Below, piece after piece: positions 1 to 13,611 of a stretch of DNA of 14,258 nt. The position numbers and the translations under genes were made by a program. A model generated the notes under the pieces. The model did no database searches and had not been told where the DNA came from. It worked only from the letters and a program-made list of their open reading frames with translations. Each line of letters opens with the position of its first letter. The first letter of the stretch is position 1. This stretch comes from Pleurotus djamor (lineage: Eukaryota; Basidiomycota; Agaricomycetes; Agaricales; Pleurotaceae), in the NCBI GenBank assembly GCA_029747585.1, contig JAPEVF010001078.1:1-14258 (forward strand), given 5' to 3'.

Positions 1-1772
<1,772 letters not shown>

Positions 1773-3509
1773 TCTTACTACTTGGAATATTATGAAGGAG
1801 AAAGTCGCTAGCAGTGAATATTGGAAATTTCGAATATATACCATAGACCATGCAATCGATTCTTCCCTGTTTTAAGCTCAACCTTCGTTGGCCGCGGTGT
1901 TCAATCCGCGGGGCTCGTGTCACAGTTGCTGTGACAGGGTCACATCACAAAGCGTGACGTCGCGTCTCCCTCTTTCACAACCGCCACAACGCAGGCTACT
2001 TATTCGTGACTCCGTGTCCAACACACGATATTGATCTGGCACCAGGCTGCTAAGAAATATCATTTGATTGCTGCCTATATCTTGCTAAAGAAGGCACGCG
2101 CCTCGCTAAGTTTCTCGGATTTTGCAGTCACTGCATCTCGGGGTTGGATGGTAGCGCATTCTGCTCGCCACGAACCACAAAATCCTGGACTCATAACTCT
2201 CCACAAAACACACGCCGCTTACGGGCAATCAAGGACACGGATCGGCGTGTCTTGAGTTCCTGGCAATGACAGCCCATCTTTTTATGGGTAGGTATGTTCA
2301 AGGATCTATCAAGCTGCGTAATACGCTCTGACTGCTTTTGTGACAGGCGATTCTCTCTCTCTCCGTGGACGTGGGAGCCTCAGAGAATTTTTGACAAACC
2401 CTGGGAGTCACCAGCATTTAGGCGTGGGTTATTTATAACACATCCACCTACCTTCTTACTCGGGTCTACACCTCGACGACACGATGCACTCCCTGGGTAT
2501 GGCTCATGGCGCGGTATACGTCTCGTTCTTCGGCTCAGGGAAAGGTATCTATGAAAGTGCACTGCTCTCAGCTGTGTCTGCTAACCTGCTCTGACACCCC
2601 GCGATGAGCAGAGTACGAGGACTTCGCCTTTTGACCCAAAATGGCAACGACGTCGGTCACATCCAATCTTATCCCCGCAGCTTTCTAAGTCGCCAATCTG
2701 AGGCGGTCCGTTCGTCGCCGCTTCGTGTACTCAGATGCTCCGTCGTGGGACTCTTCCCAGCCAATGAATCGCCTTCCATTACCCACCGACTTGACTTGTT
2801 TTCAACCCTTCGATCACTTTGACGTGCCGGCCGCTCCATAACATCCAGGACTTTCCCAGCATTTCTTTTTCCTTGTACCATGTCCATTCTCCTTTCGAAG
2901 GACGGCCCAGGCGAATGGATTCATTATTCATCTATCATCCATCCTTTGATACCGCAGTGTTTCTGTGTACTTGGATAACCAAGACTCTGGAATTGCTTCT
3001 TATCTGTCCTATCTTTATCGGCTGCAAGAGGTTCAATGCTATTCGGTGTGCTCTCGCTCTCTTGCTTCAGCAGCGACTAGCTCCCCTTCGCAGACAACCA
3101 ACTTGTCGAATCCACCCGTCAGACGGATAAACTGTATCTTTGGTCTGCCTCTCACCGTTATGTGCATGTCTTCTGCCCCTTCCGCGCCAAGGAAATAAGC
3201 ATCTTGCTCACGGGAAGAAACAGAGATCACACCCACCACATCGCTTGATGGTCTGTCGCCATGCGTTGTTCTCTTCCGCATATCCCGCACCAGTGGGACC
3301 CATCGCCTCGGCATGGAAAATGTGGTCCTTACCAGTCACTCTACCTTGCGAGTCTGCCCACCGGATAGACCTCACTCCGTCTCGTCATGAGAAACCACCA
3401 AGCCGCCTATCCTTTTGCCACATCCTCCTGCACAATTTCAACGACACACACCAAAGTAACGGTTTGTTCGATGAAGACGTCCTTGAGAAAAACTCCAGAT
3501 TAGTTGATG
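1773..3509. other. Intergenic region between the two peroxidases
   Basis: No convincing gene. It should hold the 3' untranslated region of VP-A and the distal promoter of VP-B. A hairpin and GTGAC-rich cluster lies at 1918-1962. A TATA-like stretch (TTATTTATAAC, about 2429-2439) precedes an ATG at 2484 that opens only 36 codons (stop 2592-2594), so I do not call it a gene. Between about 2820 and 3310 both strands carry overlapping open frames of 77-103 codons, none with a recognisable motif. One short + frame, about 3090-3230, reads fairly protein-like (…LYLWSASHRYVHVF…) but meets a stop and has no clear splice context; it could be a decayed fragment. Confidence 0.6.
1918..1962. repeat. Perfect 8-bp inverted repeat plus GTGAC cluster with CRE-like core
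   Basis: TGTCACAG (1918-1925) and CTGTGACA (1929-1936) are perfect inverted repeats around a 3-nt loop. They are followed by GGTCAC (1938-1943) and by TGACGTCG (1955-1962), seven of eight bases of the ATF/CREB site TGACGTCA. The cluster begins about 145 bp past the VP-A stop and 1.66 kb before the VP-B start. It could be a transcription-factor site cluster, a 3'-end hairpin of the VP-A transcript, or chance; the sequence alone cannot decide. Confidence 0.55.
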
Positions 3510-3514
3510 ATTGG
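3510..3514. promoter_or_regulatory. Inverted CCAAT box upstream of VP-B
   Basis: ATTGG (CCAAT on the minus strand) lies 43 bp before the TATA box and 110 bp before the start codon, a usual distance for a HAP/NF-Y type element. A five-base match can occur by chance, so this rests mainly on position. Confidence 0.4.
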
Positions 3515-3528
3515 TCAATGGTCGATGA

Positions 3529-5572
<2,044 letters not shown>

Positions 5573-6036
5573 ACTCGCCGTGTCTTCTTAGATTTATTCC
5601 TTCGCTTTTGTCGACCGTACCTATGACCCACTGTTTTCCGCCAATACCATTGTTCAACACCTCACTTGATAAAGTACGCGCGCAAGTACCGAAAACGCGG
5701 TAATTTTGCGTGGCCCTTTAGTCTATGAATTGTGTGATGATCACGAGGAATATTCCAGTCAATATTATTTAACAATCCACACGAATATTTCATTCGTGCT
5801 GCGTTGATGCCCAACCTACAGCTGGGACTCGGTGTGCAATGCTGTATTTCTACAGTACTAGAGGATGCATTACTGAATTTTCCTTCTTCTACCGCGACAG
5901 CTTTGACATCGGTATGCGGAAGAACTGTCAAACTTCGGACAAACGACGAAGTCACCGACGATATTATACCCCCTTTCCTCAATCTCCTATGACGCGTTAC
6001 ACTTCGTCGCGGTCAGCCTCCCCCTCCGCCGAGACC
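5573..6036. other. Spacer between VP-B and the membrane-protein gene
   Basis: It should contain the 3' untranslated region of VP-B and the upstream promoter of the next gene. No canonical AATAAA is visible just after the VP-B stop. Open frames of 60-106 codons occur on both strands between about 5660 and 5990 but overlap each other, lack recognisable motifs and are probably spurious. Confidence 0.6.
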
Positions 6037-6042
6037 TATAAA
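6037..6042 (+). promoter_or_regulatory. TATA box of the membrane-protein gene
   Basis: TATAAA, 77 bp before the ATG at 6120. It is followed by a C/A-rich leader with no ATG until that start, which supports both the promoter and the chosen start. Confidence 0.65.
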
Positions 6043-6119
6043 GTTCTCGATGCAGTACGCATTGATTTTCATCCTCTTGAACCCATACTACCATCACACC
6101 GACTAGCACATTGACTATC

Positions 6120-7363
6120 ATGCCTGCCCTCGCACTTCCTTCTACCAACGACACTGCCTACCTCCACAGTGGCCCCGATATGAAGATCCCTCTCATCGTG
6201 GGCGTTGCTGTGCTCGCTTCAAGCGTCGCTATCGGTGCCCTTTACGTTCTAGTAAAGGTCATCCTCCGTGTTCATCACGGTCATATAACCCCTGTTCAAG
6301 AAGGGGTTGCTCACGACGAGAAAGCCAACGTTGATGTTGATCTCGAGGTTCGTACTAATCTTGCATCTTCTCTCTTCCATCGAGCTCACCCATTGTCTCA
6401 TTATAGTCTCAGGCGTCTTCCAAAGTCTTCGAAGAGGAAGAGGAAGCAGATATAACAACGACGCTGGACGTTGTTATTATCCCCCCAACGAAGCCGATGC
6501 CTGACTTGGCGTGTCAGCCACAGCACTACGTCGCCCTCGTCGAAGTGCTGGAGGCTATCGAAATGCACCACGAGATACTCTCAGAATATGGGGGCGACGA
6601 ACCTCAATGCGACGAAGACGAAATGGATGTCGCTGATGTCGAGATCGCCCCTGAAGAACCCTTTCCCCTTCCCTTCGCCATTCCTGCCCTTGCCTCCTCC
6701 CCTACCTCTGAAGGCCTCATCTCAGCCTTCAAGTCAGATGTCTTCGATGATGATGAATCCAGTGTTAATGATAATGAAGAAGACCGCGTGCTGGCTGCCT
6801 TCGACCTCGACACTGAGGTCCGTTGCTTCAACGTCCAGCACACCCCGGTAATCAAAAATAACGAACTCCTTCCCGAGCCACTCCATGCTCAGGTTGAGCT
6901 TCACGACCTTCATCTTACACCCATCACTTTTAATGATGATAATGATGATTGCGAATCCTCGCCTTTGCCTGCGAAAGTATCTCCACCTACTCGACCTCCT
7001 CTCGTCCCGCGTCAGCCTCGGCCCTCGACGATGGCTGCTCCGGTGACTACACCTATCCGCCCTTCATCAAAGGTTTCCTCTGCTACGCCCTCCTCATCTT
7101 TGCGCAGGATTCCTGCTATTAAAGGACGCCCTCGTCCTACACCTCCACCGCCAAAGCATCCTACTCCTCGGCAGCGGCGGGATGAAAACATCTCAACGCC
7201 CAACCGCCCTCGCCCTCCTTCTTCAATGTATACCCCCATACGTCCTCCTTCCTCTACTTCCACTTCCCTCACAAAAACTCCTATGCGGTCGTCGAAGCAC
7301 TCGAGCACTATACCCCCCACGCTCTTGAGAAGCTCTCCTCGCTTCGGCCCTGCATGGAGATGA
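6120..7363 (+). CDS. Unrecognised single-pass membrane protein with acidic middle and Pro/Ser/Arg-rich tail
   Basis: I do not recognise this gene. Two exons (6120-6347, 6407-7363) joined over a 59-nt GT/AG intron give 394 residues. Without the intron the first frame runs only to 6455; splicing joins it in phase 0 to a long open frame. Residues 1-23 are short and polar with a sequon at Asn10 (NDT). Residues about 24-45 form a single hydrophobic segment followed by Lys46 and Arg50, which predicts an outside N-terminus and a cytosolic C-terminus. Residues 85-91 begin an acidic stretch (EEEEEAD), and more Asp/Glu clusters extend to about residue 260. From about 265 the chain is basic, rich in Pro, Ser and Arg, with a repeated TPIRPxS-like motif; it is probably disordered. 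There is no enzymatic motif. Met21, just before the membrane segment, is an alternative start. It could be a lineage-specific adaptor or signalling tail protein; function is unknown. Confidence 0.72.
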
Positions 7364-7680
7364 GGGAAATAATGGCGATGAGCAAAGTTCATCACCCCTC
7401 CGGCATACTCGCCAACACTTCCTTTGGTTTCCGGGTTCTGTGCGTTTGCTTTCCTTTTGATACCCCTCATCTTATGCATATCTGTCGAGATTCGTTTGTG
7501 CTACTACCTATCTGCTACTCTCTGCCATCCCTTCTTCTGCTCTCTAATATTTTCTACGATATTCTTCTTCTGCCCCATCACTCTGCTCGTACATCTTCGC
7601 CTCTATTTCTCCTGATACCCTTCTCTCTCTCATTCTGTTTCTCTTATATTGGGTTTTATGGGTGTCGGTTTTTTGTCTAA
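7364..7680 (+). other. Probable 3' untranslated region of the membrane-protein gene
   Basis: Pyrimidine-rich, T-rich sequence directly after the TGA at 7361-7363, ending near TTTTTTGTCTAATAAC. It holds a 108-codon open frame rich in Leu, Phe and Cys that starts before the stop of the upstream gene; I read that as a by-product of T-richness, not a gene. No exact AATAAA is present. Confidence 0.45.
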
Positions 7681-9120
7681 TAACATCTATCTCAATATCT
7701 ATTGCCATGATCCTAAGCATAGGAAGATTCGCATTTGAGCAAGTCACGGTCGCAGCACTTCGGCGCTTCTGCATTCACCCTTTTTCCACCACAGTGACGC
7801 TATATATCTACTCGCTCATAGACACGTGAGGCTGAATCTTGAGTACTTGAGTATTCGCCGTCGCGGCACTTCTGCCTCGCGTACTCTCGCTTACCCCCTG
7901 GCCGCCCCTTTCGTACGCTCCTGTGTTCCTGAAGCCCCCTGCTATGCGGTTCTCGTATGTCGACTTGCCTCCACTCCAATTCATATGCAACTCATCTTGG
8001 CTCTTGCTAAATTCCATGGTTAGAAGACTCCACTTCGTCAGTTGTAGCTTTACGTGCCACTCAAGGCGTTCTAGATCTAGAAGGTCTCATGCACTCACAC
8101 TTTGAGCCCTTCATATACTCTACCACTCCGAACCCACAATTGCTTCAAACAATGGGTTCTGGCACTCAAGCCCCTTCTCTACTAGCCTTCCATCCGCCTG
8201 CTGTATATACTCATGTGATGTATACTCTATCTGTTCATAGCGCGCTGAGTCCGTCAAATAAGGCCAAGTCTAACGCATCTGACTTCGGCCTTCGGCCACC
8301 TCACGACGAGGAGATGTCGTCGCTCGAGCTACAAACTTCAGACTTGTCTAAATCCCTCTATCCGGCACCCGCGAAGATCGCGGAGAAGGGCGCCTTCACC
8401 TTAGACTTATCATGCTATATATAACTCGAGTGTCAAGTTGAGTTAGCAAACGCCTTGACTATCTCAATCGAGACGATACCCGAAATTCCTGGACTTGCGC
8501 TCGGTTATACTGTGAGTTTCAAAGCAAAACGACAACCTGAAGTTTTGACGGGTGACGGATTACGGTAGGTTCCATCAATTTTGAATAGAGCCTTTGGACG
8601 TGTACCCAAGTCAGGAAGCTTAGTACGCTTGAGTCTTCCTCCTCATCAAATCGTTTGCCTAGGGTTTAGCTGGACATTAGCTACTTGGCTACTCCCACTC
8701 TCGCTCCGCTGCTAAGTCAATTGGACCCCGTTTCCCTCTCCAAATCGCGGATGTTGCAACTGACAAGATGGTGGCGTTTCTTTCGTGTATGTTGGATGGA
8801 GTACCCTTATCTACATCCGCGTTCGAAATTTGGTGGTCACGCACCAGCGTATAATCACCGCAGGTTACTCGGCCTCGAGCTTGCCCCGCTAGCGATTACT
8901 GCGTCTATACATAGACGGCCAGACGACTACGATAACCGAAGCCAGATGAGTACTAGCTCCCGATATTCTTAGTACACATCACATGCGCCACGGTCGCTGA
9001 GTCGTGTAGGAAACCATGCTAGCAAGTACTGTAATCCAGAACGGTATAGATTAACCTTCCTGTATTTGCAAAACTTTTTCGATTTAAAAGCCAAGGGGGT
9101 ATTTAGGGGGGGTGCATCTG
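7681..9120. other. Gene-poor interval, first part
   Basis: No gene is supported. Open frames are at most 111 codons (8089-8424, + strand), with mixed composition and no motif. A stretch near 8240-8400 contains short inverted elements (CCGCGA 8369-8374 against TCGCGG 8378-8383, and TTCGGCC repeated near 8284-8297) that could be worn transposon sequence. I could not find paired terminal repeats or a target-site duplication by eye. Confidence 0.5.
8069..8082. repeat. 14-bp perfect palindrome
   Basis: TTCTAGATCTAGAA reads the same on both strands without a spacer. No open reading frame or recognisable promoter is next to it. It could be a dimeric protein site, or chance within a long noncoding interval. 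Confidence 0.6.
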
Positions 9121-10746
9121 TTTGCCAACCAAGCTTCGTGCCAAACAGCGCGTGAAGATGTTCTTTTCTCCACCACCAACTCAGACGCGCGCTGATGCTA
9201 CCCCCAATACCATCCGTCTTCTGAACATCCAGCGGCCAGAGTCTGGCAGAAAGTCTTAGCCTTAGCCTTAGCCGATACTACTACTACTAGCCGTCTGCCT
9301 GAAGCGTTTCAGATTTACGGCTTCACGAACTCCGGCGTCCTCATACTTCAGCACTCAGTGTTTCGTGTACTGGGATTCAGCAAAAAAAAGAAATACATCA
9401 GTCGGATCCAGGGGCCACTTCCGCGTCTTCCAAGGACTCTGTCCACATGCACCCGTGCAGACCAAGACGAGGACTTATTCCGTACCTGTCGGAAGTGCCT
9501 GTCTGCAGACATCTGCATCTGCATCAACTGCACTTTGCATCGGCCGACCTCAGCTAATCCATAGACCATGCTACACGCAAAACGCGCACGTTCCTCGTTT
9601 ATATCAACTCTTGATGTCTACAACTCGTACGGACCTTTTGTCTCCTTTGTGGCATTTTTTGAATTTGAACCCCGGAATGTGACAGATTTTGCATTGACTT
9701 TTGCCAGTGGCTACAAGGAACCGAACTGGCCAGGACCTTACCAAGGAGCATAGCCATGGCCGAGTTTTTGATGTTCAATGGGGCCAGGTTAGGCCCGACC
9801 GTTCTCAAAATATCGTTGCCACCAAGTGCGCGACAGGTAGCCGGAATAATGTTCCTGGGGAACCATTCCGGTTTTCAAAACTTTGCTGACTTTGCGTGGG
9901 GCCCCTTCTGACGCCCGACACAACGCTTAGACATAACTTGACTCTTTCTTCGGGCCGAGGGTCTCAGTCTTCGAAAATCACATCAAAGTGTACTTGCCAT
10001 TCGTAAGCCAGGAGTCAGCAGGCCGCCTTCGCTTGGACCTTGGACCTTGATGGTGAGTTTATCCTTCGTGCTATGTCTACGCTCACCAGCTGCGCCTCAT
10101 TGTCAATGTCCATCAAGGATGTATCTCTTCATTCGCCCAGGAACATCTGAAGCCGACCTCCACCACCTTGATGCTATCAAAATCATCGAGGAAACCCACA
10201 TGAACATATGGGGGACCGACCTGGCATGTGCGTCATGCATCATCGTCGGCGTTTGTGTGCGCCCATACAGGTGGTCCTTCGCACTTTCAGCGTCGGAAGT
10301 GAGCCGATGGCAATGAGCCAGTTGCTTCATATCACGCCCTCTCCCTGAAATCGCCAACTCAACCCTCAGCGCCCAAAACCCTTCATAATACGCTTACTAC
10401 CTTATCGACTCACCTAAGTGCTTATGACCATATGGACGACCTGCGACGGAAACTGCGATTCCGGGTTTCTGCCCGCTCCTGGTATGATCATTGGCTCGCG
10501 CCCTACGTCAAACAGTCAACACGTTGGGTCAACTTCCACCAGATCATATCCATCACCTGAACACGTTTATCTTCACTACATGTGGCTGTCTCGCGAGCCC
10601 CCTCGCAACAATCGCAATTCCTGTCTCTGGACTCTTGCTTCTGCCGTGTCGTTCCTGAGTCCTTCGACAGACGAGATGATTACTCTAATGTGGAGTCGAA
10701 TCCTGCGTCGTGCGGTGCCTGCTCTTTCACCCCCTTCTTTCTCCAT
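9121..10746. other. Gene-poor interval, second part, with weak coding-like fragments
   Basis: No gene is supported with confidence. A 33-codon frame starts at ATG 9158 and stops at 9257-9259. A Cys-rich + frame lies near 9465-9564 (CxxC, CxCxxC, then His). A + frame near 10140-10316 and another at 10418-10792 are open but carry no motif I know. They do not join by convincing splice sites. Decayed mobile-element coding sequence is possible; so is chance. Confidence 0.4.
9255..9287. repeat. Short tandem repeats (CTTAGC)3 and (TAC)4
   Basis: Three perfect copies of CTTAGC at 9255-9272, followed by four copies of TAC at 9276-9287. Simple-sequence tracts in noncoding DNA. The hexamer is not the TTAGGG telomere repeat. 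Confidence 0.85.
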
Positions 10747-10749
10747 TGA

Positions 10750-11088
10750 GTTACTTTTGCCTTACCGTGGCCATTCTTCGGGTGGAAGATAAGATCTCAT
10801 CTTCCCATCCATCTTCTCAGCGCAAGAGCGATCTCTCTACGACGATACTGCCAATCACATCACCAACGCAAACGCCGCACCGCTCCACCATCCCTAGTTC
10901 ACCAGAGATATCCACCATCATCACCACATTTCACGTACATACCTACGGACGAGAATGAGTGCAATTCACCGGTTCACCGCTCGGTACGCGAGGCACTTGC
11001 GGTATTGACGTGGCGGACCTCCGTAGTCAAGGAAATCGAGCAAGTCCTCGAGGCGTTGCTTCTTGATTTCATGATCTCCAATTATTGA
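10750..11088 (+). pseudogene. Possible decayed coding stretch or terminal exon
   Basis: A + frame is open for 112 codons between a TGA at 10747-10749 and the TGA at 11086-11088 but has no ATG until five codons before its end. Its last 50 codons read like a soluble helical protein (…VREALAVLTWRTSVVKEIEQ…, then VLEALLLDF), unlike the surrounding noise. Another + frame, ending at 10958, is Ser/Thr/Pro-rich over part of the same interval, so the frame choice is not certain. No homologue recognised. It could be the last exon of a gene whose upstream exons I cannot place, a relic, or chance. Confidence 0.2.
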
Positions 11089-13160
11089 GCGTCGTTGTGA
11101 GTACCTTTCGCTTCAATTCTGCCGACTGACCATTCAACGTTCAACATTTTGACTGACTGTCGCCTTTGTACATCCTGGATGGATGCCAGAATGTACATTT
11201 TGATCCATCCCAATCAACTCAAGGACCTCTTATAATCCGTACACCCTTCTTCGCGTGCGAGCTGCATGGGTCAAGTTTCTCCCTGAGTCTTGAGTTCTAC
11301 TTCCGCTTCGTGTCAGCGTGCCTGGATCCCCCAGAAAAGAAAACGAAGAAAACGAAGACAACCACCAAGAGTACACGAAGATGACTGATAATTAAACCTG
11401 TCTTCGGTGAGAAGACCGTTTTGATTGATTTTGTCCATAGATCATTCTTCATGATTAGTTTTCGCAGGAAGCGACGTCAGTCCATCGTTCCAATGAAACC
11501 TTTTCCCATGGATGCTCGAGCCTCAAGATCCCTTTGATGCAGCGAAGTGTCTTCCGTGTTCGCTTCAATCGAAACGGGATACGAGCTGTCCGTAAGGACA
11601 GGCTGCGTTCAACGTGGAATGGAGCTCTGTGATGTCGTCGCCACTCGTCACTAGTCTCTAGTTGCTCGCTGATATTGTACATCGGATCGCCACTCCCAAC
11701 CTTCTTCTGGATCTTCCCTACTTGACGAAATGATCTCCCTACTCAAAGCTGTCCGGCTGCCAGAAACCCGACGAACCCGAAGCCGACTGTTCTGCTCTTC
11801 CCAAGTTCCATTCCCCCTGCAAGCCCCTCTTTCCTTTCTTACGTTTGAGAGGGTCACTTCAAGCTTCGACGTTTTATCCACTTCACTTCCTTTACCCTCC
11901 ACCTCACATGAGCTTCGGTGACCGACGCTGTTCTCCATTCCTTCTTTGTCGCTGCCGCTCCGTGTTCATCGGTTCTTCTTAACCCTCGCCTACCCTTCAC
12001 CGGTACCACTTACTTTTGTGTTTTACATGTTACATACGGCCCCTGGAAGCGTCATAGATATTCGGTAAGCGAGCTCAGTCTATAACTCTCGGTGGTAATT
12101 TATTCCCATTCAATAGAGTACACTTATAACGGCTTTCTACGTTCCGTGCTCTTGTTTCCGAGGGGAAATTTCAGGGACGCAGGGTGTTGGCAATACCGCT
12201 CAGTATTGGTGGACACGATATCTACTAATCGATTCTTCGTCTGACTCCAAACGGCTGTGCTGGTAGCGCGTTTCCGAGTCGTTCCAAGATTCTTATTCAA
12301 GTCTAGTCCTACTTACGTTGTCCCCGTTGCATGTAAGGTTAGATCCACTTGAATATGAATTTCGAATACCAGAACACGTTTGAGCCTTGGGCTGTTGGGC
12401 TTTCAGTGGGCTTTCAGTAATCCGGTCTCAATGCCAACGTAAGTGAGTACTTAGGATGAGCGCTGATCCCGGTTCATATCGAGAGCTCAGCGTCCCGCAT
12501 CTCCATTCTTCAACCGCTTCTCGAGTTACCATCCATCTAGGAATCTCATCGATATCGTGCATTCCAACCAATATGATACGCATCACGCATCACGTTCGTA
12601 CTCAGGCTGTATATCTCTGCACGTATACTCCGAAGATGAAGAGATATGAACCCGAGATGTACTCCTAGGATATGGAAGGAACCTCGAGCGAGCTACACGA
12701 ACATTGATCAAGAAGAATGCAAGTACATACATAGTAGATCAAGCTGGTTACGTGACGTGAAGCACTCACATGGATACCACACATCGCCGAGATCCCCCTT
12801 CTCCATCCACTTCCACTTCTCCTTTTCTCATTGAGATCACCCCCTCAATCCCCTCTGTCCTACCTAAGTAATCAAGAAGAGAAGGTGGTGTCAACGTGGG
12901 GGAATTGGAAGGAAGCTGAAAGAGACAGTTATCTGTCAGGTGGGTGAATCTCAAGAAGAAGCAAGAAGGAGAGAAGCGCGATTTGGTGAGAAGATGTGTT
13001 TGTTGACGCGTTGACGTCGACGTCGATCTTTCGTGCATCATCTGCGTTGATCAGGAGAGAACCCCTTGATCCTCCATACCCCTATTTCCCTTTGAACCGC
13101 CTCGAAGTCAAAGTGACTACGCTGCTTGAGTCCTGCTCTCACACCAGCACAGCCAAAGGA
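11089..13160. other. Gene-poor interval, third part
   Basis: No gene is supported. Open frames on both strands stay below 96 codons and overlap. The stretch 11690-11990 is pyrimidine-rich on the + strand and promoter-like in composition, but the ATG inside it (about 11908) opens only 24 codons. The stretch 12850-13030 is purine-rich on the + strand, with a GACGTC/GTCGAC tandem near 13013-13026. Confidence 0.5.
12396..12417. repeat. 11-bp perfect tandem duplication
   Basis: TGGGCTTTCAG occurs twice directly adjacent (12396-12406 and 12407-12417). Probably a local slippage product in noncoding DNA. Confidence 0.85.
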
Positions 13161-13216
13161 ACAATAGCACGATAGTGATAACAATAGTGATGATGCACGA
13201 TAGTAAGAATAGCGAT
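13161..13216. repeat. Imperfect short repeat of the AATAG/GATAGTGA type
   Basis: AATAG or GATAG units recur five times within 56 bp, separated by GC-poor spacers. A degenerate minisatellite downstream of the minus-strand gene. No coding meaning seen. Confidence 0.6.
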
Positions 13217-13611
13217 TGCGGGTATATACAACAAATGTATCAGATGTACGATGGAATCATGTAGTAAAGATGTGATGTACAAACGAGTGAACGGATAGGA
13301 TTGGTGAGTCTGTACGTTCTAACTTTGGAGGGGAAGTCCGAGTCGTACAAACAAAGTTGAAAATGGAACAAAGGAGTGGGGTCGTGAGTGGGACGTGAGT
13401 GATGTACGTAAGTATAAGTAAAAAGTGAGTGTATGGTATGGTAATTGATGGATGATGCGATTCGTTAGAGTAGAGGATGGTTAGAAGCATGCGGAGTGGT
13501 GAAGCCCAAAATACGAGAGGAAGAAGAGTGAACCACAGAGGGTACCCAAGAACGAATGAACGAATACGAACAAGTGAAAAACCAAAATATGAAAAACGAA
13601 AACGAAACGAA
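13217..13611 (-). other. Probable 3' untranslated region of the minus-strand gene
   Basis: Directly past the TAG stop on the minus strand, this stretch is T-rich on that strand (TTCGTTTTCGTTTTTCAT… at the gene-proximal end). It holds a 153-codon hydrophobic minus-strand frame (13257-13718) that overlaps the end of the coding region in another frame. I take it as untranslated sequence rather than a membrane protein. No clear polyadenylation hexamer. Confidence 0.4.

Noticed and set aside
2484..2594. 36-codon frame after a TATA-like stretch in the peroxidase spacer
   Set aside because: Too short, no signal peptide, no homologue recognised and no convincing intron to extend it.
2819..3314. Overlapping 77-103 codon frames on both strands between the peroxidases
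   Set aside because: Frames compete with each other, have no motif and break after short distances. I keep only the note that a relic is possible.
6111..6119. TTG at 6111 as start of the membrane-protein gene
   Set aside because: A eukaryotic gene should start at ATG; the ATG at 6120 is in frame and well placed behind the TATA box.
7012..7479. 155-codon minus-strand frame, Gly/Arg-rich, opposite the membrane-protein gene
   Set aside because: Mirror of the Pro/Ser/Arg codons of the sense exon; such shadows are expected opposite CCN and TCN codons.
7354..7680. 108-codon hydrophobic frame
   Set aside because: It starts inside the previous gene and consists of T-rich 3' sequence.
9255..9272. 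CTTAGC repeat as telomere-like sequence
   Set aside because: Only three copies, and the unit is not TTAGGG or its complement.
10690..10712. GAGTCGAATCC resembling a tRNA T-arm
   Set aside because: The flanking bases do not pair as a T-stem and no anticodon or acceptor arm can be drawn. No tRNA or rRNA gene was seen elsewhere on either strand.
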